Shown piece after piece: positions 9,480-20,505 of a stretch of DNA of 64,000 bases. The translations under genes were made by a program, and so were the position numbers. Origin of the DNA: Synanceia verrucosa (lineage: Eukaryota > Chordata > Actinopteri > Perciformes > Synanceiidae); the NCBI GenBank assembly GCA_029721515.1, contig CM056559.1, forward strand, positions 16,516,501 to 16,580,500, in the 5' to 3' direction. A model generated the notes under the pieces. It made no database searches and was not told the origin of the DNA. It saw only the letters and a program-made list of their open reading frames with translations. Within the stretch, counting starts at the first letter, position 1. Each line of letters begins with the position of its first letter.

Positions 9480-10880
9480 ATAGTCCCGTAACTTCAGACC
9501 TCTAAATACAGAGAAATCCATATTTTCAGCGCTCATCACAATTTCGGAGAGAGTGTGTTTGGTCTTCTCTTTTGCAAAGTACATAAGAAATAACGCAAAA
9601 CCGATGTTATTTTTGGAAAGAGAAGACCTTCCTGAATCCGTCCAGGAGTTGAACAGGTTAAGGGTGAAGAGCTCTGTGTCATATTGGGTGTACTGTTGTG
9701 CACAGTGAAACAATGGTGGCAAAGGGCCTGATGTGTGCGCTCCCCTTGGACCTGAACTTTTCACTCTCTGCAGACGCTTTCTCCAAAAGTCTCTTCACAA
9801 CAGCAGGAGAGAACCTGGTTTCCTCACAAGCTTCTTTAGTTTTTGCATATAATTTTCAAACTTGAAAGCACTGAAGGAGTCCAGGTTCCCATGAACATTG
9901 ACTTGTGCAAGATGCACAAGGTTGTGCACATTGTAAGAGAGGTACATATCACCATAAAGCTCTCTGAAGTGCTTAACGAGCAACACTGGAGCCTCGTTTG
10001 CATATTCAGTGTACTCCTCAAGCAGTGCCTTGTTTGCCAGTATGAAAATGGCAACAAAAAGTAGTAAAAAGTGCTGGTACACTGTAGCATGCAAAATGTC
10101 TTTCAGGAGCACAGGACCGGTATTGAGCAGGAATTGTCAGAATTCTGACGCTTTCCATCTGTCGACCTCCTTCAGGGATCTTGGCTTACGTGCAAACACC
10201 ACTGGCACACTTGTTCTGATCTTTAAGAGCTTCTCAGACAGCATCTTCACCTGGAACCCTGACGGCCTGCAGGCCAGTGGGCCCTTCACCCACAGGTACA
10301 GGAGTCACCTCATGACACCCAAGCAGACAAGGTGCATTTGGTCTAGAGGGAATCCACTGACCATGCCCAAAGAGGTGACAACCAAAGGGGAAGGCCTAAG
10401 ATGATGCCCTTCATCAGCCATCTTTTTGAAGTCATTGTCAGTGCGGAGGTGGGCATCAGTTTCAGGGACTATCACCCGATTATTTACATATTCCCCCTCC
10501 TGTACACATTTTTCACATCCAGAGTAGCCTGTGTGTCCTTTGACATTCAGAATTCCAAAATAGTGGTATGTCCCACCAACCTTTTCCATAACAACTACTG
10601 ATTCCGACCGTGCAGTCCCCAGCAGCATTCTTGCATCAAGTGGCAGTGATGGATAATGGTGTTTTAGAATTTTCAATAATTTATTCACTGCACTGTGTGT
10701 TATATTTTCTTCTAATGCCCAGGTAGCTAAATTATTTTCCAAATTTTTCCCCTCAAATTCACTGAGCTGCTCGAGTCATCAGAATCTGAAGAATTAAACA
10801 CCTGAGGCTCAGCAAATGATGATTCACAATCCATGTCTTCTTCAATATTGACTTGAAATTCTGTTCAAGCACCTTCATTT
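9480..10880 (-). pseudogene. CACTA/EnSpm-like transposase relic
   Basis: Read leftward: an acidic Ser-rich segment (about 10860-10760), then a block ending GFPLDQMHLVCLGVMR (10305), KGPLACRPSGFQVKMLSEKL, FARKPRSLKEVDRWKASEF, QFLLNTGPVLLKDILHATVY and a C-terminal YNVHNLVHLAQV...FSAFKFENYMQKLKKLVRKPG (to 9795). A C-terminal piece follows in another frame (9764-9474). The LD-x-MHLVCLGVM...FARKPRSL-x-EVDRWKA-x-EF pattern is that of a multicopy fish transposase-like family which I place, from memory, with CACTA/Tnp2-like enzymes. Two in-frame TGA codons (10305-10307, 10137-10139) and one frameshift in an A-run near 10745 kill it. Confidence 0.65.
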
Positions 10881-11026
10881 GCCATACTTCACAAATAAAA
10901 CAAAAATACACAATAAACACACACGGGAAACAGAAACACAAATAAAGCAAACCCAAGCACAGGAAAAAAAAAGCAATCGATACAACTGTACTATACAATG
11001 CTGCTCTAACTTATTCAACGCAAGGG

Positions 11027-11391
11027 CCTGACTGATATGCAGTTTTTGGGTGCTGATAACAATATTTGAGAGTAAAAACTTCTGATGGCCGATATATTGG
11101 CAGATTAAATTTTTTAATTGTCAAAAAAAAACCCAACTTCTTTTTCCATCCCTTAAATATTGTTCAAACACTTCTGACAAAGACATGAATTGAGGATAAT
11201 ATTTTACTGTTTCATACCACTTTAAATTAATTTAATTTTTTAATTAGTGTAGGAAGTTACTAATAATGTGTTGTGTAAGGCAAACAGCATATGAACAGTT
11301 CTAATAACATTCTTCTCACAAACAATTGTTCTAAAATTGGCTTTAATCAGCTGATTAAAATCAGCCAACCGATTAATCGGCCGGGCCCTAT
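11027..11391. repeat. MITE-like repeat with AGGGCC...GGGCCCT ends
   Basis: The left end AGGGCCTGACTGATATG and the right end (CCGATTAATCGGCCGGGCCCT) are imperfect inverted repeats around an A/T-rich centre containing CCGATATATTGG. The flanks, ATTCAACG and ATTCAGTG, share only their first five bases, so the target duplication is doubtful. The type is known to me only as a common fish dispersed repeat. Confidence 0.4.
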
Positions 11392-11399
11392 TCAGTGCT

Positions 11400-12239
11400 A
11401 CGCTAATGTGTCACACTTCTCATTTGCAGGACAGGACAGCAGTTTTACAGCCTGAGGGCAGTGGAAGTGGACGCAGATCCTGCTTGAAAGAGGAAATGCC
11501 ATATTCACAAAACAACTATTTTTGTGTATATTTGCTTAAAGGAGGCTTACCTGAAGACCATAACCGACAAGAGGGCGTTCTCCTCTCCAACACCGGCTCC
11601 GTTGGCGCCAATTGGATGATGTGCAATGGGCCGATCCACAGCCGACCTATCTCCGATCTATCTATGGCGGACCTTGTCCCTATTATGGGCCGATGCTTCT
11701 CAGACGCATTGACAGACTTTAGGATCTCGATCTCGATCTAAGGCTGACGTCGGCGAGACATATGCGTGATGTCTGGGTTGAGTGACTGTTTTTTTTATGA
11801 GAGCAGTCTGATGAGTTCATGATGAAGGTGGAAGTACCACGTGTGGGAAGAAATGTCCTGTTTCAGTCGATAACCATTAAGATGCAACAGACAGAGAGCT
11901 CTTTTAAATGCTAAATCACCTTAACCGAGCTTTCTTTTTCTTTTTCATTTGCAGACGTCAGCATCATCTTTCCAATTCATCTCCACTTCTTCTTCTGTCC
12001 AGTTAAGACTCACGTGAGTAGGTCTGAGGTGATTCAGTATATGACTCCATACCGGTGGTAAAGGCAGTCTCTTATTTCTGTCAGAGCTGTTGCTCAAAGG
12101 TCACTGTTTTTATCAATACACTTATATCATCAAATCTCATACAAATCTCATCTTTCGCCTTAATCATGAAAGCTGTTCAGCAGCCTTGCTCATCACGTTT
12201 CAATTAATCACCTTTTGCTTTAAAAAATGCACATATTGA
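11400..12239. other. Unassigned stretch upstream of a GC-rich exon
   Basis: No gene was recognised. A possible acceptor (TCATTTGCAG, ending at 11429) and another at about 11955 are isolated and lead into no conserved protein. The interval would contain distal promoter sequence of the 12476 start, if that exon is real. Confidence 0.35.
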
Positions 12240-12475
12240 ATTTTAGTCTACAGAGTGCCCGGTAGGCTGCGCTGTTCACACGCGCCAGATGCGCGCCACC
12301 TGGCTCGTCGTGAGCGCGCAGCAGCAGCAGTTTCGAGCAGAGGGCGCGCGGAGAGGATAGATGAGTCGAGCAGCAGTCTGTCGGTCGGTCGGTCGGTCGG
12401 TCCGTCCCAGAGCGGCTCTGCTTGGTGTGGATAATACCTAACAGGACGGAGCATTACAGCGGGATATTCAGCAGC
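12240..12475 (+). promoter_or_regulatory. GC-rich promoter / 5' UTR of a host gene candidate
   Basis: The interval is markedly richer in CpG than its surroundings (GCGCGCCACC, GAGCGCGCAGC, AGGGCGCGCGGAG) and contains a short (GGTC)n run at 12381-12403. It leads without interruption into a start codon and splice donor. No TATA box is evident, as expected for a CpG-island promoter. The transcription start cannot be placed from sequence alone. Confidence 0.5.
12381..12403. repeat. (GGTC)n microsatellite in the leader
   Basis: Five near-perfect tandem copies of GGTC inside the GC-rich leader, potentially length-variable between individuals. Confidence 0.9.
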
Positions 12476-12483
12476 ATGGCCGG
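12476..12483 (+). CDS. Partial first coding exon, Met-Ala-Gly/, host gene candidate
   Basis: AGCAGCATGGCC is a strong translation-start context (A... then G at +4). After ATG GCC GG the donor GTGAGT begins at 12484, so the exon would contribute eight coding bases and end in phase 2. Such a tiny first coding exon after a CpG-rich leader is common in vertebrate genes. No following exon was recognised in the remaining 51 kb, so the first intron would be long and filled with the transposon arrays, or the call is wrong. The product cannot be named. Confidence 0.45.
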
Positions 12484-12904
12484 GTGAGTATCGCGCCTCG
12501 AGCTGCAGTCACAGCCCAAGTGCGGGAGACAAGTTAGAGGTGTGCGGGGAAAATGTGGGGAGCGATGCGTTTTTATCTAGAAGACCGCGTGAGGCGAAAC
12601 GGGTAAACCGTGTTTAATGCGGCCAGCTTCGTGTTGCATAGGACGAGGAGCTGCAGAGGAACTGCAGAGGAGCTGCGGGGCTCCAGCATGCGGGGCTCAG
12701 GCATCAGCTGTATGGGACACAGTCTGGTCCTCGTTGCACCCATCCGGACCCAATCTGTTCAGTTGTGGGTGCATTATGAAATAAATGTGGCGTTCATTGT
12801 GAAGCAGCATCTTGTCTGCAGGTTGAAACAGGTGCATCTCAGATCAGATCAGGGATCCAAATTCAGGCTGATGAGGAAGGCCTCCCTGCTTATTATTTGC
12901 AGGC

Positions 12905-13193
12905 ACTTTAGCCACCAGTCCGGTCCACCAGTATGATCCAGCCAGTCTCGTCCACCAATATGATCCAACCAGTCTGTTCCACTAGAATGATCCAACAATA
13001 TGATGCACCTGTTTAGTCCACCAGTAGGATGCACCAGTCTGGTCCACCGGTATGATGCACCAGTATGATGCACCAGTATGATGCACCAGTATGATGCACC
13101 AGTCTGGTCCACCGGTATGACGCACCAGACTGGTCCACCGGTATGACGCACCAGACTGGTCCACCGGTATGACGCACCAGTCTGATCCACCAC
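12905..13193. repeat. VNTR of CCAC(C)AGTMTGATGCACCAG units
   Basis: This is an array of 15-bp half-units (CACCAGTATGATGCA, CACCAGTCTGGTC) combining into about 30-bp composite units. The right-hand copies (13090-13190) are almost identical, while the left-hand ones (12911-13010) have drifted, which implies recent expansion at the right side. It encodes long Trp/His/Gly frames on the minus strand only because of the repetition. Confidence 0.9.
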
Positions 13194-13364
13194 ACAGCCT
13201 GAGAGAAATTAAAGCCAAAGTAGAGACCATATTAAGTACCCAGAGACCACATAGGAACCATGGAGGTTGCATCGTGTGAACATGGCGCTCCTTCACTCAC
13301 TTTTAGGCTGTTTCTGTAAAAGCCATCAGTGATTTGAGACAATACTGGCTGTGATTTATCACAT

Positions 13365-13448
13365 GCAGACATTCTTGTGCACATGAACACTCACTTGTGC
13401 ATATCCACACACACTTGTGCACATCCACACACACACACACACACACCT
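13365..13448. repeat. ACTTGTGCACATCCACAC repeats and (CA)n
   Basis: Three imperfect copies of a 20-bp unit containing CTTGTGCA-ATCCACACACA lead into a (CA)n run at 13425-13447. Confidence 0.85.
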
Positions 13449-13604
13449 GTTCACATGCATCTGCTAGTGAGTGTGAAAGTGTGGACATTTGTCAGACTGC
13501 CAAACAACCTGCAACCCCTATTCACTGTCTGCCTGTGTTAGTCCTCCTCCTCACCTCTTCCCCAACACCTCCTCCTTCTCCCCTTCACCTCTGTTGTACA
13601 CTGC

Positions 13605-13765
13605 CATCTTATTGTGTGCTGTTGTAGCTGCTGTAGTTCTTGTAGCTGCTATAGTTCTTGTTGCTGCTGTAGCTGCTGGTGTTCTTGTAGCTGCAGTAAC
13701 TATTGTAGATGGTATAGCTGTTGTAGCTGCTGTAGCTGTGTATTGTTCTTGTTGTTGTTGTGAAT
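13605..13765. repeat. TGTAGCTGC(T)/GTTCTTG trinucleotide-like minisatellite
   Basis: Degenerate TTG/CTG/TAG triplets with recurring GTTGTAGCTGCTGTAG and GTTCTTGTAGCTGC. The period is a multiple of three, so frames on both strands stay open (Val/Ala-rich plus, Thr/Ala-rich minus). This is not evidence of coding. Confidence 0.8.
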
Positions 13766-13999
13766 TGTAGATTGTGACTAAAGTAGAAAATAATCTGTGA
13801 TTTCCAGCTGCTGATTGCTTGTCAGATACCAGATAAATAGGTAGAGAACCAGTCATTTAGTCATTCCATCTGTGTTTTCATCCACATTTCCCCTGAAACG
13901 AACATCCTGGCAGATTTAAGAATGAGCTTGTTTGCATTGAGGATATAATTTTTTTTTAGGAATGGTGCAACCACAAATATCTAGGCTGTTCTTTGTGTT

Positions 14000-14499
14000 N
14001 NNNNNNNNNNNNNNNNNNNNNNNNNNNNNNNNNNNNNNNNNNNNNNNNNNNNNNNNNNNNNNNNNNNNNNNNNNNNNNNNNNNNNNNNNNNNNNNNNNNN
14101 NNNNNNNNNNNNNNNNNNNNNNNNNNNNNNNNNNNNNNNNNNNNNNNNNNNNNNNNNNNNNNNNNNNNNNNNNNNNNNNNNNNNNNNNNNNNNNNNNNNN
14201 NNNNNNNNNNNNNNNNNNNNNNNNNNNNNNNNNNNNNNNNNNNNNNNNNNNNNNNNNNNNNNNNNNNNNNNNNNNNNNNNNNNNNNNNNNNNNNNNNNNN
14301 NNNNNNNNNNNNNNNNNNNNNNNNNNNNNNNNNNNNNNNNNNNNNNNNNNNNNNNNNNNNNNNNNNNNNNNNNNNNNNNNNNNNNNNNNNNNNNNNNNNN
14401 NNNNNNNNNNNNNNNNNNNNNNNNNNNNNNNNNNNNNNNNNNNNNNNNNNNNNNNNNNNNNNNNNNNNNNNNNNNNNNNNNNNNNNNNNNNNNNNNNNN
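14000..14499. other. Assembly gap (500 N)
   Basis: Exactly 500 N, a conventional placeholder, so its true size is unknown. Apparent reading frames through it are meaningless. Confidence 1.
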
Positions 14500-14584
14500 G
14501 AAACAAACTGCATTCAGTTCTTACTTTCAGTGAGTAGAGAACATGATCATGTTGATGAATGTTCCCAAAGTTACTTAAAGATGT

Positions 14585-14866
14585 CACACTGGCTTGATGG
14601 AAATAAAACTATGTTTCTGTCGTCAACACGCTTTCAGCGGAGCCACATCCAAGTGCTCACTGAGCGCTTCCGAGCATCATCAGGAAACTTCACGTCGTTC
14701 GGACGACGTGGTTCAAACTAACGTCGTTCAACTTACATACTCTGACCCGGTAGTTGGAGATTTTAAGGAAGCTTGATCGGAAATGGGAAGTTCGATTAGA
14801 TTGAAGTGCTACGTACTCACCATTGGTTTCATGCTAACTTCCGTCGTTATTTGGGAAACGCACCCC
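14585..14866. repeat. Unclassified repeat-like segment with a perfect 8-bp stem
   Basis: CACGTCGT-TCGG-ACGACGTG (14691-14710) is a perfect hairpin. Related ACGTCGTT and GGGAAACGCACC motifs follow, and echoes of the same motifs (GGGAAACAC..., GCGTCGTAG, AAGTTAGCAAC) occur around 59915-60060. This looks like an old foldback element, but ends were not determined. Confidence 0.35.
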
Positions 14867-14867
14867 A

Positions 14868-14905
14868 GGTCCGCAAGGGACCTATTGAAACTGTAATGTT
14901 TATTA
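14868..14905 (+). mobile_element. Element E fragment
   Basis: AGGTCCGCAAGGGACCTATT plus GAAACTGTAATG, then TTTATTATT: the half of element E that contains the AGGTCC/GGACCT hairpin. The CGAGCGGACTG half is absent, so the copy is truncated at its left side. Confidence 0.7.
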
Positions 14906-14925
14906 TTATTCTTATTATTCCTGAC

Positions 14926-15447
14926 ACTTTGTTTTCTCATATTTCACCCCTTTCCCAACGTTAAAAGTTGTGTAGCTTTGCACACATTCCTGCAGCCAGA
15001 TCCCAAATTCGATATTTTGGAAGTAGTTCGCAAATGTTACTTGCATAAAATGGCTGAATTTTTGCTCAGCTAGCTCTGGAGATGATCTGTACCAAATTTC
15101 AAGTCGATCAGACCAAAATCTCTAGAATGAGTTCGTTTTCATCAGAAAATCAAAAATTCAAAATGGCTGACTTCCCTGTTGAAAATTCAGCTTCCTGCAA
15201 AGAGACAATTTTGTTTGAGCTGGGTATGGTTAACATGTATGCCGATTTTTCGTTGCGGTACCATTTTCCCTATAGGGATTTTTCTACTTCCTGTAGGTGG
15301 CGCCATTCAGCCATATTGCATGCAACGTGTGCGTAACACCCCAAAATATCGAATTTCGGAGCGGGCCGCGGGAATGTGCAAATTTATACAACTTTTATGA
15401 TTGGGAAGAGGGGCGAAAATTGGGAAAACAGATGTTCAGGAATAATA
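14926..15447. mobile_element. D-family foldback: two inverted copies of the TC-side terminus
   Basis: The left arm (about 14926-15016, beginning CCTGACACTTTGTTTTC) and the right arm (about 15346-15447, ending GAAAACAGATGTTCAGG) are inverted copies of the same roughly 100-bp D terminus with scattered mismatches. The centre carries D-type sequence (GATGATCTGTACCAAATTTC, AAAATGGC). No CTAG terminus is present inside, so this is a head-to-head derivative rather than a normal D. TAA/TTA tracts flank both sides. Confidence 0.65.
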
Positions 15448-15460
15448 ATAACAATAATAA

Positions 15461-16946
15461 CTAGAAAACCGCAGCGGTTATGTAGGGCCCTCCTCGTGGT
15501 ATGTCGTGATTGGTATCAGATGGAGTGCGGCAGTGCGAGCAGGGGGCAATAAACGTCTAGCGATTTGGCCAATAAACAAAGGAGTTACGACCATCCGATG
15601 GTTCAATGTGGAAATCCAGCCAAAATGAAGAGTGGAAACAAAATGGCCGACTTCCTGTTTGGAATAATGAACGGTTGGTGCAAGAGACTTTTTGTGCGCG
15701 TCTGGTCAAAGTACACGTGTACTGATTTTCATTTTCCAACTCCATAAAAACCCCTGGGGAGGGGTTTTTGAAAGTTTCAAAGAGCGCTATGGAGCCATTT
15801 TGACTAATTATGGACGTGGCCCCCATCCAGATGGTAGAGGTCGTCACCCCCTTGACCTGTGATTCAAATTTCATGATGAATCTGACTTTTTAAAGCCATC
15901 AAAAAGCCAAGCGTATTTTCTTGGTGAAAAATCGGAAGGCCTTAGCCTTGCCATACAGGCAGCTGTTTATGGTAGCTTCACGGTGTTCGTAATGTAGCTT
16001 CACCAATGTGTTGTGGATATTTTAGAAGTGGGATGAAGTCGATAGGGTCACCTATGTCGTATCAGAACATGTAAACGTAAAGGGTGGCGCTGTGGAGGCA
16101 TTTGGCCACGCCCTGGGGCGGGACCACATCAGATGTTCAGAGGACGCCAGCCGCCGGCCTGTGCATCAATTTTTCATGATGATACAAGTTTATTTAAACC
16201 GTCAAAAAGGCAAGCGTATTTTCTTGAAAAATTGTCAAAAAATTGCCGCAGCGCTTGCACATGGGCGCCAAGTTAGTAATAATATCTGGCGTTCGGACTG
16301 TAGCTTCACTGAGTTGTTATTTATGTTTTAGAAGTGTAATAGAAGTTGATGAAGTAAATTATGTGAAATCGGTAAAACTAAAAAATTAAAGAACTTCATG
16401 GGCACTTCCCTGTTACCACCGGGGGCGCTACGAGTAAGACTTCTAACTATGAATATATCCTGAACGTCTCAGAGTTTGTCGAGTGCCAGCGGCCCACGCC
16501 TTCTTTGATCCTAATTGCAGCGCAGAGCACAACTTTGCTCAGCTAGGTCTGGAGATGTTCTGTATCCAAATTTCAGAGTCTGGTCGGATCGAAATCCCTA
16601 GAGACGAGTTTGTTTTCATCAAAAAATAGAAAATGCAAAATGGCCGACTTCCTGTTTGAATTTCCAACTTCCTGCCAAGAGAAAATTTTGTTCTGGTTAC
16701 ATGTATGCAAGAAACATCTCTACCAAGTTTTGTTGCCAGGTACAACAAAGTTGGCGGAGTTCCCTATGGGGATTTTTCAACTTTGTAGGGGGCGCCATTC
16801 TAGCCACTCTGCGTGCAACATGTGTGAACACCCCCAAAATATGTGAATTTCAGGGCAGATGCAGAGAATGTGCAAATTTATACAACTTTTTTGACAAATG
16901 TGGGAAAGGGGTGAAATTTGGGAAAACATATGTACAGGAATTAATA
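15461..16946 (-). mobile_element. Element D, copy D1, near full length
   Basis: On the plus strand it begins CTAGAAAACCGCAGCGGTTA directly after AATAATAA and ends GGGAAAACATATGTACAGGAA before TTAATAATAAG. Read on the minus strand it therefore starts near TTCCTGTACAT and finishes hairpin (AACCGC/GCGGTT) - TTCTAG|TT. It includes AAAATGGCCGACTTCCTGTT twice, the landmark of this family. No frame longer than about 110 codons is shared with other D copies. Mosaic internal order suggests an older insertion than the A copies to its right. Confidence 0.65.
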
Positions 16947-16953
16947 ATAAGAA

Positions 16954-18612
16954 CTAGACTAAAAATTCTGAAGAAATTTTAATATGTGCCTGCACACATT
17001 GACGCCAGACCTGCGATGTCGTGGGCCATGTAGGCCCAGCCTGATGCATGCTGGACCCTCTCTTGCACGAAAGCATTCTCTGGCTTGCTGATTTTGCGTG
17101 CCTGTCCCAGGTGTGAGTGTTGAAAACAACATATGCGCCAAGTACGCTTACTTTTCACGTGCAGTGCATATCCCTAGGTTCATGTTTGAAAACAAACACA
17201 CCTTGTTTCCTGTGAAGCTTAAATCAGAGTTTGGGGCTTTTTACTTTGAAAGGATAAGTCATATCTCCACAGCTTCCTGTGAGGAAAAAAAGGATTACCC
17301 CTCCAAAGTTTGGGGCTTTCATTTTGAAAAAACAGACTTTTATTTTGAAGGAAACAGCCTGAGCTTTCCTTGGTCTGTGTGTGTGAATCAAATGATGTCA
17401 CCCCACTCTCTGTATCACTTCATGGCATTGACCTATGCATCATATCACACAGACAGGGTCCCTTCAGTTCAAATGCCACACACACACAGCTGCTCTTGGT
17501 CACACTATGCTTCTGATTAGTGAGCTGACCTGTCGAATCACCTCTCGGTATATAAAAACTACAAGGAGTAGAGGCTTAGATGTTTGCATGTGAATGATGC
17601 TATGGTGATGGAGGATCATGCATATCACCTAATTCTGCTGGCCACTCCTGCATGGCTTCAAGCACCCCATGGGGCACCCCCTATGGAAAAGTCTTAGGCG
17701 CGCCCCTGGTCTGTCCCCCACACTGGCTCTCTACTGACTGCCATTGATTTCCTAAGCTGAGTCGGACCCTTGTCAAACTCTCTCTGAATAACTCAAGAAC
17801 CGTAAGTGAGTACGGCTTTGGGGTCAATTGGACGAGTTAGGCGGCAGGAGCTCAGCGAGGATCGCAGCGATGTAAATTTTATGTCTCTAGCCCGCTCAGA
17901 AGGCAGACAGCGGCAAGTTAAACACAAGAGGTTTTCCTGCTTTCTCACGCCTTTTCCTCTGAAAATTAACATTGGGCCCAATGGAGAGATTTTTGGAGGT
18001 GCTGCCCCACTAAGGGTCTGGAGCCAAAACCATAAATCTCAGAGACATAAGAGACACATCGCTACGACCGGGACGAAATTTCCAACGCTTTGCTGTAAAA
18101 ATTATGTCAGTGGAGTGAATGTAGCCCTCACAATCGCGATTTAAAAATATTTTTTCAGACGATTCTGAAACTGCTCTCCACTCTAGGTGTGTAGTTCTCC
18201 CACTCTAGTGCACTAATAGACACCCATGTTAAAGGCTGATTTTTGAAGATTTCATGGTCTGGAAAAAGTTGAAATGCTGGAAGAAACTATACATTTTTTA
18301 ATTGAAGATGAATTATGAATATGTTGCCAGGAAAATTTGCTGCGTTTTGAAAGTTGAATGGAGTTTGTAGGTGAAAGCATGAGGGAGCTGTGACTGTTTG
18401 TTCGATGAAGAAAAAATTTGAAATCCGACCTTTTCCCCATTCATTCCTATGGGACTTTTTTCGGCGGTTTTTGGGGTCTAGCGTCGCCACGGTAACGGCT
18501 TTGACGGAGAAAAGTAATAGCCATGGTGGCACGATCGAGACGCACGATTTGATATATCTCATGCCTGGGTGCACCTTACGGTACGACCCGCATTAATTGC
18601 CGAAGAAGTGGC
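16954..18612 (-). mobile_element. Element A, copy A1 (family description)
   Basis: Plus-strand landmarks of an A element, in order: CTAGACTAAAAATTC..GAAGAAATTTTAATATG, CACACATGACGCC, GGGCCATGTAGGCCC, an optional GCACGCAC-TTC/TAC-GTGCGTGC hairpin, CCTTGTTTCCTGTGAAG, TTTTATTTTGAAAGGACAG, CTAATTCTGCTGGCCACCC, GGCGGCAGGAGCTCGCGAGG, CTCCACTCTAGGTGTGTAG, GGTGCACCTTACGGTACGAC and finally CTATAATAATAA. On the minus strand the 3' end is hairpin plus AGTCTAG|TT, Helitron-like. There is no shared coding frame. A1 is the most diverged copy: its GCACGCAC hairpin is lost (around 17065-17100), there are several small insertions, and it is 100 or so bases longer. It abuts D1 through AATAATAAGAA. Confidence 0.75.
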
Positions 18613-18629
18613 TATAATAAAAATAATAA

Positions 18630-20205
18630 CTAGACTAAAAATTCCTGAAGAAATTTTAATATGTGCCTGCACACATGACGCCAGACCCACGCGACGCCGG
18701 GCCATGTAGGCCCAGCCTGATGCATGCTGACCCTCTCCTGCACCGAAGCACGCACTACGTGCGTGCATGTCCCAGGTTCCTGTTGCAAACAAACACACCT
18801 TGTTTCCTGTGAAGATCAAATCAGAGTTCGGGGCTTTTACTTTGAAAGGACAGTCATGGCCACAGCTTCCCGTGAGGAAAAAAGTTACCCCTCTGAAGTT
18901 TGGGGCTTTTATTTTGAAAAAACAGACTTTTATTTTGAAGGAAACAGCCTGAGCTTCCTGTCTGTGTGTGTGATCAATGATGTCATCCACTCTCTGTATC
19001 ATTGGTAATGGGCAATCAGAAGCCTGTATCATATCATCACTTAATCTCTATATGTGTGTCTATGTGGATCTGATACACACACACCAACAACCAGTCACAC
19101 TCTGCCACTGATGATGAGCTGACCTGTCGAATCACCTATCGTTTAAAAAAAAACTATAAGCAGTAGAGCTTAGATTTTTGCATGTGAATGATGCTATGGT
19201 GATGGAGGTTCATGCATATCACCTAATTCTGCTGGCCACCCCTGCATGGCTTCAACACCCCATGGGGCACCCCTATGGAAAAGTCTAGGCGCGCCCTGGT
19301 CTGTCCCCAACACTGGCTCCCACTGACTGCCATTGATTTCAAGCTGAGTCGGACCCTGTCAAACTCCTCTGAATAACTCAAGAACCGTAAGGAGTACGGC
19401 TTTGGGGTTTGGACGAGAGGCGGCAGGAGCTCGCGAGGATCGCAACGATGTAAATTTTATGTCTCTAGCCCACTCTGAAGCCCTTAATCTGCAGGTTAAA
19501 CACAAGATGTTTTCCTGCTTTCTCACGCCTTTTCCTCTGAAAATTAACATTGGGCCCAATGGAGAGATTTTTGGAGGTGCTGCCCTAATTAAGGGTCTGG
19601 AGCCAAAACCATAAATCTCAGAGACACAAGAGACACATCGCTACGACCGGGACGAAATTTCCAATGTTTTGCTGTAAAAATTATGTCAGTGGAGTGAACG
19701 TGGCCCTCACAATCGCGATTTAAAAATATTTTTTTCAGACGATTCTGAAACTGCTCTCCACTCTAGGTGTGTAGTTCTCCCACTCTAGTGCACGCAATAG
19801 ACACCCATGTTAAAGGCTGATTTTTGAAGATTTCATGGTCTGGAAAAAGTTGAAATGCTGAAGAAACTATACATTTTTTTAATTGAAGATGAATTATGAA
19901 TATGTTGCCAGGAAAATTTGCTGCGTTTTGAAAGTTGAATGGAGTTTCTAGGTGAAAGCATGAGGGAGCTGTGACTGTTTGTTCGATGAAGAAAAAAATT
20001 TGAAATCCGACCCTTTCCCCATTCATTCCTAAGTGCGGACTTTTTTTCGGCGGTTTTTGGGGTCTAGCGCCGCCACGGTAACGGCTTTGACGGAGAAAAG
20101 TAATAGCCATGGTGGCAACGATCGAGACGCACGTTTTGATATATCTCATGCCTGGGTGCACCTTACGGCACGACCCGCATTAATTGCCGAAAATCCCGCC
20201 TATAA
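18630..20205 (-). mobile_element. Element A, copy A2
   Basis: Complete. The hairpin at 18748-18766 has loop TAC. The middle segment is of the 'GGTAATGGGCAATCAGAAGCC' type (variant y) and the right-hand segment of the 'GAAATGCTGAAGAAACTATAC' type (variant I). The left neighbour A1 is joined through AAAATAATAA; the right neighbour is B1. Confidence 0.8.
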
Positions 20206-20233
20206 TAATAATAATAAAAATAATAATAAAAAG

Positions 20234-20503
20234 AAACCCTCGTCCTGAATACTAATATACTGCGTTGCTGGCTAAAACACAGTGTTTTTTAGTGATTTTG
20301 GGATTGATTTTTTTGGTATTTTTTGGTATTTTTTATCATTTTACATCATATATGTGTGTTTTGGACTTACTACAGCATTCATGGCAGGCTAAGCCTGCCA
20401 TGAATAAGCTAAGACACTTGGGGAACCCCCCAAAAGCAATAGTAATATGTGCCGCCAGTGCCATAAGGCTGGCTTCGCCAGCCTTGCTCGACGGCAGGCA
20501 CAT
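20234..20503. mobile_element. Element B, copy B1 (family description)
   Basis: A B element is about 270 bp: CCTCGTCCTGAATACTAATA, AGCGCGTTGCTGGC, an A/T-rich run with TTTTTTGG, GGACCTACTACAAG, a long perfect stem (arms GCATTCATGGCAGGC), GACACTTGGGGAACCCCC, then a terminal imperfect palindrome from TATGTGCC to GGCACATA whose core is GCAAGGCTGGC-TTC-GCCAGCCTTGC. It ends directly in a TAA tract or in the next element's CTAG. B1 has loop TAA instead of TTC in the first stem (20375-20407), with arms otherwise kept. No coding frame. Confidence 0.8.
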
Positions 20504-20505
20504 AA

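Noticed and set aside
12849..13296. Trp/His/Gly-rich minus-strand frames of about 100 codons
   Set aside because: Translation of the VNTR at 12905-13193.
13916..14721. Several long reading frames across the first N run, and similar ones at 55895-56535
   Set aside because: They exist only because N codons are not stops; flanking real sequence shows no coding signal.
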